From positions 91,686 through 155,685 of the forward strand of contig JAEUTY010000038.1 in assembly GCA_016787805.1 (NCBI GenBank): 64,000 bases of DNA. The letters run 5' to 3'. The notes below the pieces were generated by a model. It had not been told where the DNA came from. It ran no database searches and worked only from the letters and a program-made list of their open reading frames with translations. The DNA is from Flavobacterium sp. GTDB taxonomy: Bacteria > Bacteroidota > Bacteroidia > Flavobacteriales > Flavobacteriaceae. The number at the start of each line of letters is the position of its first letter. Positions within the stretch are counted from its first letter, which is position 1. The position numbers and the translations under genes were made by a program. Positions 45,093 to 51,073 of the stretch are shown piece after piece.

Positions 45093-46430
45093 CTAAAACT
45101 TCTCCCGATGTTGCGACCAATCCAACCCCAATTCTTCGGCTTCTTCCGAAACACGAATAGGAATGAAGAAATTGGTAATTTTGAACAACAAATACGCTCC
45201 ACCAAACGTAAAAACCGAAACCAAAATCAAAGCCAGCATGTGGTGACCAAAAACGCCCCAACCACCGTGAAGTAAGCTTGCGTTTTCACCTTGTGCAAAA
45301 ATAGCAGTGAGTAGCATACCCATAATGCCACCAACGCCGTGACAAGCAAATACGTCGAGAGTGTCGTCAATTTGTTTGAGTTTTTTCCAATACACCATTT
45401 TATTGGAAACAATCGCACCGATAAAGCCAAAGAAAATACTCTGCGGAATCGTTACATAACCTGCCGATGGCGTAATAACAACCAACCCAACTACTGCGCC
45501 AATACACGCGCCCAAAGCTGAAACGCGTCGCTTGTTCATTCGATCAAAAAATACCCAAGTGAGCATGGCCGAAGCCGAAGCAATAGTTGTTGTAGCAAAA
45601 GCCATCGCGGCCGTTCCGTTGGCAGCGAGAGCAGAACCTGCGTTAAAGCCAAACCAGCCAAACCAAAGCAAACCTGTTCCGAGGAGTACAAACGGAATGT
45701 TAGTAGGAATATGTTCACTGTTTTTGCGTTTGCCTAAAACGATGACGCCAGCTAATGCGGCAAAGCCTGCGCTCATGTGAACTACAGTGCCGCCAGCAAA
45801 ATCTTTAACACCAAAGTAGCCACACAAAAGGCCGTGAGGATGCCATATCATGTGGCACAAAGGTGTGTAAATAAAAAGGGCAAACAAACAAATAAATAAC
45901 AAAAAAGAGACAAACCGAATGCGTTCGGCCAGCGCGCCGGTTATGATAGCCGGTGTAATCACGGCGAATTTCATTTGAAAAAGGGCAAAAAGGATAAACG
46001 GAATCGTGGTGCCTAAACTTTGGTGCGGTAAGGCTTCTACTTGATCAAAAAAAGCAAAGTCCAACGGATTGCCGATAACGCCATAATAGGTTCCGTCGAT
46101 GGTAAAACCAACCGGCCTTCCGAAAGAAAGACTAAAACCCACTGTAACCCAAAGCAAACTAATCACGCCAAGGCAAATAAAGCTTTTGAGCATGGTAGAA
46201 ATGACGTTTTTCTTGCCCACCATACCGCCGTAAAAAAACGAAAGTCCAGGCGTCATTAGCAATACCAAACACGAAGCCGTAAGCAACCAAGCCACGTCGG
46301 CATAATTGATGCTTTCCGTAGTATTGAAGTCTTTGCCTACTATTGCCGATTGGTGTGACCAAAACAATCCTGTAAGGGCGACTAACGAGGTGATGACAAA
46401 AGCGGCGATCCAACGTTTCTGAATTCTCAT
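45093..46430 (-). CDS. amt: ammonium transporter (Amt/Rh family)
   Basis: 445 residues, about eleven membrane helices. Family marks: FFYGGMVGKKNVISTMLKSF in the N-terminal part, the pore twin-histidine region (LCHMIWHPHG, then FACHGVGGIMGML), GTVVHMSAGFAALAG and FNAGSALAANG. It conducts ammonium/ammonia inward under nitrogen limitation. The PII gene often paired with amt is not adjacent. An extra N-terminal hydrophobic segment (residues ~8-24) could be a cleaved signal, as in other Amt proteins. Confidence 0.95.
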   Translation of the reverse strand: MRIQKRWIAAFVITSLVALTGLFWSHQSAIVGKDFNTTESINYADVAWLLTASCLVLLMTPGLSFFYGGMVGKKNVISTMLKSFICLGVISLLWVTVGFSLSFGRPVGFTIDGTYYGVIGNPLDFAFFDQVEALPHQSLGTTIPFILFALFQMKFAVITPAIITGALAERIRFVSFLLFICLFALFIYTPLCHMIWHPHGLLCGYFGVKDFAGGTVVHMSAGFAALAGVIVLGKRKNSEHIPTNIPFVLLGTGLLWFGWFGFNAGSALAANGTAAMAFATTTIASASAMLTWVFFDRMNKRRVSALGACIGAVVGLVVITPSAGYVTIPQSIFFGFIGAIVSNKMVYWKKLKQIDDTLDVFACHGVGGIMGMLLTAIFAQGENASLLHGGWGVFGHHMLALILVSVFTFGGAYLLFKITNFFIPIRVSEEAEELGLDWSQHREKF

Positions 46431-46610
46431 TTTGATTATTTTTATAAAACAACCCTAGTTTTTTTTGGGTAAAACTATTAAATTGTGTTTTTTATTTCAA
46501 ACAAACCCTTGTAAAAATGACCTTTTAAATTCATTTTTATGAAAATAATAAAAACAAACCGATTGATTTGTGGTTTTAAAAAAATAATGGCTATTAAAAA
46601 TGGAATCCAT

Positions 46611-46643
46611 AAAAAAAGCCCTTGAATAACATTTTCAAAGGCT
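46611..46643 (-). terminator. rho-independent terminator after the serine hydrolase gene
   Basis: Read on the minus strand: stem AGCCTTTGAA / TTCAAGGGCT with one mismatch, then seven T residues. It lies 22 bp past the stop of the class A-like hydrolase. The rest of the 234-bp gap to the amt start is AT-rich with no other clear signal. Confidence 0.65.
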
Positions 46644-46664
46644 AGAGGTAGAGTTTAAAATGCC

Positions 46665-47678
46665 TTAAAGACTGCTGAGTGGTTCCGATTTTTGGGTATC
46701 GTAAACGGTTTTTGAAATGTCGGCTAATAGTTTGCTGAGCGATTTCATGTCTTTGCCTTTGGTCATAACGGTAAGTAAATACGTTTTGTTGTCCAAATAA
46801 ATGATGGCCGATTCGTGGAGCTGTACTTGGTTTTGATCGCCGGCTTCACCAAATTTGTGCGCTACTGGAGTGCCGTTGGGAATACCTTTTAGCAACCCTT
46901 CTTTAAAGTCGCTTTGGCTTAAAAGTTGGGCGGCAAACTCCGAATTTTCTTTAGATAAGTACGAAGCGTTGTAAATGGTTCGCATAAAAAGGGAAAACCC
47001 TTGTACGGTGAAATAAAATTTAGGCGCATAAAAATTAGGTTTTGGCATGCCCAAATCTTCGAATAGTTTTTGAATAGTGTTTTTGTTGATGTTGGCGATG
47101 AGTAATGAGGTGGCGTTGTTGTCGGAATACACAATCATGTATTGTAGCAGTTCGCGTACCGTATACTGTTTGCCCAATTCAATGTGTTTGGAATTGAAAT
47201 TGACTTCTTTGGCTAAGGAAAACGGTTTGCTGTAGCTGATTTTTTTGTCTAATACACCGTGGTTTTCCTCTTCCATTTTGAGAAAAGTAATTAGAACAGG
47301 TACTTTGAACAGTGAGCCCGATTCGTATTCTTCGGTTTCGTTGACCACTGTCCATTGAGCGGAGTCGTAATCTCTAAAATACACCGAAGCAGCGGTTACG
47401 GTTTGCGTTTGTTGGTAAGCACCAATAATAGAACTGATCGATTGATTGAGTGTTGAAAGGCTTTCCGACGGACATTCTTCGTCGGCAAACATAATCGGTT
47501 TGATGTGTTGGTAGCCGTCGAGGCGTTTGATTTTGACGGCACAATTTTGAGCTGTACTAGTTGGCGCGTTGTTGGTATTTTGCATCCATTGGGTGATACC
47601 AACAGTGGCAACTACCACAACCACAAATAAACCAATGACATAGGCCAAAGGCATTTTTTTCGATAAAATTCTTTTCAT
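46665..47678 (-). CDS. class A beta-lactamase-like serine hydrolase
   Basis: 337 residues. N-terminal membrane anchor (residues ~11-28), then a beta-lactamase2/class A-like domain with active-site SxxK in SGSLFKVPVL, SDN in YSDNNATSLL and the KTG-equivalent in HKFGEAGDQ. The SDN and SxxK boxes are intact, but the usual K(T/S)G reads KFG and no clear omega-loop ExxLN is visible. It may be a penicillin-interacting or peptidase-like enzyme and not a true resistance lactamase. Confidence 0.8.
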   Translation of the reverse strand: MKRILSKKMPLAYVIGLFVVVVVATVGITQWMQNTNNAPTSTAQNCAVKIKRLDGYQHIKPIMFADEECPSESLSTLNQSISSIIGAYQQTQTVTAASVYFRDYDSAQWTVVNETEEYESGSLFKVPVLITFLKMEEENHGVLDKKISYSKPFSLAKEVNFNSKHIELGKQYTVRELLQYMIVYSDNNATSLLIANINKNTIQKLFEDLGMPKPNFYAPKFYFTVQGFSLFMRTIYNASYLSKENSEFAAQLLSQSDFKEGLLKGIPNGTPVAHKFGEAGDQNQVQLHESAIIYLDNKTYLLTVMTKGKDMKSLSKLLADISKTVYDTQKSEPLSSL

Positions 47679-48083
47679 AGCAAGCTTACTTAATTGGAAG
47701 CATCCAAAAATAAAGATTCTTTTTTTAAGAATAAGTCAAAATAAGCGACAGAAATGTTAATTTTTTTGAGGATTTACCACAAACTCACTAAAGCGCTGAT
47801 TGTCTTTATGTAAAACAAGTACAAGGGTAAAAACCCTACTTTTTGGGTTGGATGAAAACCATAAATGACACCAAAGGGAGTTGAGTTTTTAATTACGGAT
47901 TATAAGTCTGCGTCATTTTGTTTTTTTTACCATATTAGGCATATAAGGGTTGGTTTTGGGTTGTGAATTTTTTAGATAAGAAATCATTTCGAAAACATGA
48001 AACGAGAGAAAAGGAAGGTATAGCGTATCTATGACGTTACTATGACGCTTATATGACGTTGATATGACGCAGTAGTTTTTGGA
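47679..48083. other. 405-bp intergenic region without a gene
   Basis: It lies between the divergently placed 5' end of the serine hydrolase and the 3' end of the dpnA fossil. No open frame of note. It contains the hydrolase promoter region and, near the right end, a perfect-period 11-bp tandem array. A GATC-cutting endonuclease gene (dpnB), which would follow dpnA in a DpnII operon, is absent from it. Confidence 0.6.
48030..48073. repeat. four-copy 11-bp tandem repeat (TATGACG core)
   Basis: TATGACG occurs at 48030, 48041, 48052 and 48063, an exact 11-bp period (units TATGACGTTAC, TATGACGCTTA, TATGACGTTGA, TATGACGCAGT). About one helical turn per unit places all cores on one face of the DNA, as in protein-binding iterons. 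It ends 10 bp before the dpnA fossil. Confidence 0.7.
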
Positions 48084-48644
48084 TTATGGGTTTTTAAATG
48101 AAAGTTCTTGACTATATGGTTCACTAGGTTCTTCTAGTAAAAATAAAGTAAGTTCATTTTTAGTATTAAAACCACTGATTTTTTGCTTATAACTTTCTGC
48201 TATTTTTGGATTTTCGATTTCTAATTTTCGAGCTTTGCTGATATCGAGGAATACGGTTTCCATGTCGATGCCTAAATAACGGCGATTGGCTAAATTGGCT
48301 GCAATTCCTGTAGTTGAACTTCCTGCAAACGGATCTAAAATCCAAGCATTGGGTTTGGTCGATGCTAATATAATGCGAGTTAAAACCGACAATGGTTTTT
48401 GAGTTGGGTGTTTGCCACACGATTTTTCCCATTGAGCAATGGCTGGCAATTTCCAAACGTCTTTCATTTGTTTATTACCATTGAGTTGTTTCATTAACTC
48501 GTAATTGTAGTAATGCGGCACTTTTTCTTTTTTGCGCGCCCAAATGATAAGCTCAGCCGAATGTGTGAAAAAACGACACGAAAAATTAGGCGGTGGATTG
48601 TTTTTTTCCCAAGTGATGACGTTTAAAATTTTGAGATTTAATTC
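48084..48644 (-). pseudogene. 3' fragment of a DpnA-like N6-adenine DNA methyltransferase
   Basis: 186 readable codons without a start, opened by a TAA at 48645-48647. It matches the C-terminal part of beta-class N4/N6 methyltransferases like DpnA (M2.DpnII): ITWEKNNPPPNFSCRFFTHS, HYYNYELMKQLNGNKQMKDVW, GKHPTQKPLSVLTRIILAST and the AdoMet-binding DPFAGSSTTG. The first ~125 residues, with the catalytic DPPY motif, are missing, so it cannot methylate. A GTG at 48521 could start a 145-residue product, but that would be non-functional. It is on the same strand as the dpnM fossil and the dpnC-dpnD pair. Confidence 0.85.
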
Positions 48645-48728
48645 TTACAAATGCATTACTCTTATTGCAACTGACTGAAATTCAATACAAATTTTGATTT
48701 TATTCTAAATAACTGAAAATGATCACTT

Positions 48729-48736
48729 TATATTTG
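48729..48736 (+). promoter_or_regulatory. -7 promoter box of the Dam-like gene, flanked by GATC sites
   Basis: TATATTTG fits the -7 consensus. GATC sites lie at 48721-48724 and 48752-48755, on each side of the box, within a loose direct repeat (ATGATC ... TTTGC twice). The box lies downstream of an in-frame ATG at 48719, which favours the ATG at 48782. Confidence 0.5.
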
Positions 48737-48781
48737 CTAAATCAAAATAATGATCTAATATTTGCACAAATAAGTATATGC

Positions 48782-49261
48782 ATGAATACATCATTTGAGC
48801 GTTGTGAAAATACAAAAATAGAGTGGCTAACTCCTCCAAGTTTAGTAAAAAAATTAGGTAAATTTGATTTGGATCCATGTAGTCCTATTAATCCTCCTTT
48901 TGTGCATGCTGAAATTAATTACAACACAATAGATGACGGTTTAACTAAAAAATGGTTTGGACGGGTTTATTTAAACCCTCCTTATGGAAAAGGTATGGAG
49001 ATATGGATTGAAAAGTTAAAAAAACATGGAAATGGAATTGCTTTAATTTTTGCAAGGACCGAAACAAAATGTTTTTTTAATCACATATGGGAAGACGCAG
49101 ATGCTATTCTTTTTGTTAAAGGTAGGATAAAATTTTATCATGTAACTGGAGTTCAAGCAGGAACACCAGGAGCACCGAGTGTATTTATTGCATATGGGAA
49201 GGAAAATGCAGAAATATTAAAAAATTCTGGAATTGAAGGTCGTTTTTTGAATTTAAAATGA
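48782..49261 (+). CDS. phage-type DNA N6-adenine methyltransferase (Dam family PF05869-like)
   Basis: 159 residues from ATG 48782 (MNTSFERCENTKIEWLTPP). The family is recognisable throughout: EWLTPPSLVKKLGKFDLDPC, GRVYLNPPYGKGMEIW with the catalytic NPPY, HGNGIALIFARTET and ADAILFVKGRIKFYH ... GAPSVF. These small methyltransferases are typical of phages and mobile elements and methylate adenine; the target sequence here is unknown. It is convergent with dpnD, with only 5 bp between the two stop codons, so it probably entered with the DpnI-type cassette. Confidence 0.88.
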   Translation: MNTSFERCENTKIEWLTPPSLVKKLGKFDLDPCSPINPPFVHAEINYNTIDDGLTKKWFGRVYLNPPYGKGMEIWIEKLKKHGNGIALIFARTETKCFFNHIWEDADAILFVKGRIKFYHVTGVQAGTPGAPSVFIAYGKENAEILKNSGIEGRFLNLK

Positions 49262-49266
49262 ATGTT

Positions 49267-49467
49267 TTAGATTATTTCATAGCACAAAAACTCTCCAATA
49301 TTAAATTCTGCATCAATTATCCACTCATTTTCAAGAATCAGTTTTTTAATTGCTTCGTCTTGATTTTTAACGTTTTCAACAATTCCTATTACTTGCATAT
49401 TTTTTATTTCACTGCCATTTGGAGAAAACGTATTTCCTTCGCTAGTTATAAAGATAAATTTTTTCAT
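49267..49467 (-). CDS. dpnD: DpnD/PcfM-family protein
   Basis: 66 residues. The start MKKFIFITSEGNTFSPNG, then QVIGIVENVKNQDEAIKKLI, matches the DpnD/PcfM family. In pneumococcus dpnD follows dpnC in the DpnI cassette and its role is unknown. Here the ATG abuts the dpnC stop with no gap, so the two are cotranscribed and probably translationally coupled, the same order as in the Gram-positive cassette. Confidence 0.8.
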   Translation of the reverse strand: MKKFIFITSEGNTFSPNGSEIKNMQVIGIVENVKNQDEAIKKLILENEWIIDAEFNIGEFLCYEII

Positions 49468-50232
49468 TTATAATTTTTTGTATGTTCCTTTCCCTGAAAA
49501 TTCAATAATTCCTTTATCGCGTAAAAGCTGTAATTGTTGTCTGATTTTATCTTTTATAAAATTATTGTTTGGATATTTAATTTTTAGCTTTTGTTCGAAT
49601 TTGTATATTTCATCAAGAGTAAATGATTCTTTATTGATTAAATCAATACAATTCATAACATCCAAAATCCAACCTTTTGCATCTTTACTTTTTGTCCTTA
49701 AAAATAATGTTTTATTAAAAGTTTCTTTTACATACTCTTTATTAATAGTTTGAGCATTTTTAATCAAAAATACTTTTCCAGCATCTGCAACTTTTGAAAT
49801 ATCAATGTTACAACCAATCCAACCTGCTCTTCTAGCATTTTCTGATAATGGTGGACGCTTTATTATAATTTCTGGAGTGAAAAACTGTTTTGGAATTATG
49901 AGAAAATCATTAACTGTCCATTGTTTTGTATAGGTTAGAAAAAAGAAATTAGGGTTATTATTTGAACTAATTCTTTCTATCATTGAAGAGTAAGCGCCAT
50001 CAGTAATTATATTTGATAATTTTCCGCTTTTGCTTTTTAACTCAAATTCTTCACTACACTTTTTACAATAAAAATCAGCAACTGGGCGATTGTTTTCAAA
50101 TTCATTTAATGGCAAATCTCCACAACTAGGACAATATGAATTGTTTAAAACCCAATTCTCTGTCAATAATCTGGCGATTTGAGAGTTACTAGTATAACCA
50201 GTTGCTATGTTTTTATTAAAGGATAAATCCAT
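49468..50232 (-). CDS. dpnC: DpnI-type methyl-directed restriction endonuclease (cuts GmATC)
   Basis: 254 residues, the exact length class of DpnI, and recognisably colinear with it: YTSNSQIARLLTENWV, the zinc site CPSCGDLPLNEFENNRPVADF ... CKKC, catalytic D-ExK in VADFYC and EFELKSKSG, NPNFFFLTYTK, NARRAGWIGCNIDIS, and the C-terminal winged helix (IRQQLQLLRDKGIIEFSG). DpnI cleaves GATC only when the adenine is methylated, so the host must leave its own GATC unmethylated, and incoming Dam-methylated DNA is destroyed. It sits directly after the dpnM fossil and before dpnD. Confidence 0.95.
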   Translation of the reverse strand: MDLSFNKNIATGYTSNSQIARLLTENWVLNNSYCPSCGDLPLNEFENNRPVADFYCKKCSEEFELKSKSGKLSNIITDGAYSSMIERISSNNNPNFFFLTYTKQWTVNDFLIIPKQFFTPEIIIKRPPLSENARRAGWIGCNIDISKVADAGKVFLIKNAQTINKEYVKETFNKTLFLRTKSKDAKGWILDVMNCIDLINKESFTLDEIYKFEQKLKIKYPNNNFIKDKIRQQLQLLRDKGIIEFSGKGTYKKL

Positions 50233-50235
50233 GTG

Positions 50236-50340
50236 TTTTTTGGAAGTTGCGTTAGGGATTGAAATGAAAATCCTTATTGCGAAGAATGAGCGAAAAGATT
50301 GTAGTGGAAAGCCCGACCGAAGGGAACGCCAAATAATTCA
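50236..50340. repeat. flavobacterial palindromic intergenic repeat, copy B
   Basis: GGATTGAAATGAAAATCC at one end and GGAAAGCCCGACCGAAGGG at the other frame a short imperfect hairpin. Read on the minus strand it gives GGGCTTTCCACTACAATC then GGATTTTCATTTCAATCC, the same layout as copy A at 13050-13133. It lies between dpnC and the dpnM fossil and supplies the last ~27 codons of the broken frame. Confidence 0.65.
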
Positions 50341-50542
50341 AATTAGCATTAACGTCGTTTATTACTGCTTTTTCAACATTAGGGAAGTTATTTAAAATCC
50401 AAAATAGCACGGCTCCACTGCCCACAAATGGTTCTACATAAGTGAATTTTTGAGCAATGAACTCTTTGGGTAATGCCTTTTCAATATCTGTAATCAATTG
50501 GGTTTTACCACCAGCCCATTTTAAAAATGGTTTAGCCTGCAT
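50252..50542 (-). pseudogene. 5' fragment of a D12-class (DpnM/Dam-like) adenine methyltransferase
   Basis: Residues 1-69 are the start of an alpha-class (D12) adenine methyltransferase: KPFLKWAGGKTQLI (the AdoMet-binding xxGGK motif), YVEPFVGSGAVLF and KAVINDVNANLN. At about residue 70 homology stops, and the frame continues through the palindromic repeat to a stop, giving a 96-codon remnant of a protein normally near 280 residues. The catalytic DPPY is lost. DpnM (M.DpnII) and Dam belong to this class. It is 20 bp upstream of dpnC on the same strand, in the position dpnM would hold in a DpnII operon. Confidence 0.85.
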
Positions 50543-50626
50543 AGTATTTGTCTTTTGGTAAAGGTAAAAATTATGCTACAAATTATTGTGTCGGCTTTAT
50601 TTTAATTATAAACAAATTAGCTCTTA

Positions 50627-50657
50627 ATAAAAAAGCCTAACATTTGTGCTAGGCTTT
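50627..50657 (-). terminator. terminator after decayed tRNA 1
   Basis: Stem AAAGCCTA / TAGGCTTT with a 10-nt loop, followed on the minus strand by six T residues. Sits just 3' of the decayed tRNA at 50663-50737. Confidence 0.7.
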
Positions 50658-50662
50658 AAAAA

Positions 50663-50737
50663 GCTCCTCCACCTAGGCGGACTCGAATAAACCCCGATAG
50701 CTATCGGGGCTCTGATTAATAGTTAGATGCTCTTACA
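50663..50737 (-). pseudogene. decayed tRNA-Asn with palindrome insertion
   Basis: On the minus strand: AGAGCATCTAACTATTAATC recalls the D-arm to anticodon-arm part of Bacteroidota tRNA-Asn (AGAGCATCTGACTGTTAATC), and TTCGAGTCC with a final GGAGGAGC recalls the T-arm and acceptor. The first ~20 nt of the 5' acceptor/D-arm are lost, the anticodon GTT has become ATT, and an 18-bp perfect palindrome (CCCCGATAGCTATCGGGG, 50692-50709) fills the variable-loop position. It cannot be a working tRNA. Confidence 0.65.
50692..50709. repeat. 18-bp perfect palindrome inside the decayed tRNA
   Basis: CCCCGATAGCTATCGGGG is fully self-complementary. I know this word as a frequent intergenic element in flavobacteria. 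Here it interrupts the tRNA-Asn-like sequence between anticodon arm and T-arm. Confidence 0.7.
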
Positions 50738-50763
50738 AGAATTTTAAATTTGTGCAAAACAAA

Positions 50764-50791
50764 AAAGCCTCTACATTTCTGTAAAGGCTTT
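50764..50791 (-). terminator. terminator after decayed tRNA 2
   Basis: Stem AAAGCCT-TACA / TGTA-AGGCTTT with one mismatch and a 4-nt loop; six T residues follow on the minus strand. Similar in layout to the terminator at 50627-50657, as if the tRNA-plus-terminator unit had been duplicated. Confidence 0.65.
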
Positions 50792-50797
50792 CTTTTT

Positions 50798-50838
50798 TGC
50801 TCCCCCTCTTGACTTACTATCGAACCGTAAGTCTTTGG
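50798..50838 (-). pseudogene. second decayed tRNA 3' end
   Basis: Read on the minus strand, GACTTAC / GTAAGTC pairs around GGTTCGATA (T-arm-like) and is followed by AAGAGGGGGAGC, the kind of acceptor 3' end seen in flavobacterial tRNA-Asn genes. The 5' half is not recognisable. The remaining sequence up to the TonB receptor gene (50839-51073) holds no gene that I can see. Confidence 0.45.
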
Positions 50839-51073
50839 TTTTTTGTCAGTTACTTGTTTTTCAAACCCTTATTTGACATCGAACCAATTTGATTTTATGA
50901 TTGTTTACCGAATTTTCGACAATTAGTTAAGTGTTCTTTTCTCCATCATATTAACGAAAATTCGTGATAAACAACTTATACTCTATGATATTTATGATAA
51001 ATAATTTTCCCTTTACACCATTTTTCTTTATATCTATTATTTGTGTCTATTAGATATTGAACCATGCGATTAT

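Noticed and set aside
46665-47678. Typical class A beta-lactamase resistance gene
   Set aside because: SxxK and SDN boxes are present, but the third box reads KFG and no clear omega-loop glutamate is seen, so resistance is not supported.
48030-48073. Short CRISPR array
   Set aside because: The units are 11 bp and directly adjacent with no spacers, and no cas genes are in the window.
48782-49261. The Dam-like gene as the protective methylase of the DpnI enzyme
   Set aside because: DpnI cuts only methylated GATC, so it needs no protective methylase; GATC methylation would be harmful, not protective.
50839-51073. Further tRNA-like T-arm near 50878-50890
   Set aside because: TTGGTTCGATGTCAA resembles a T-arm, but the stem does not pair and no acceptor follows.
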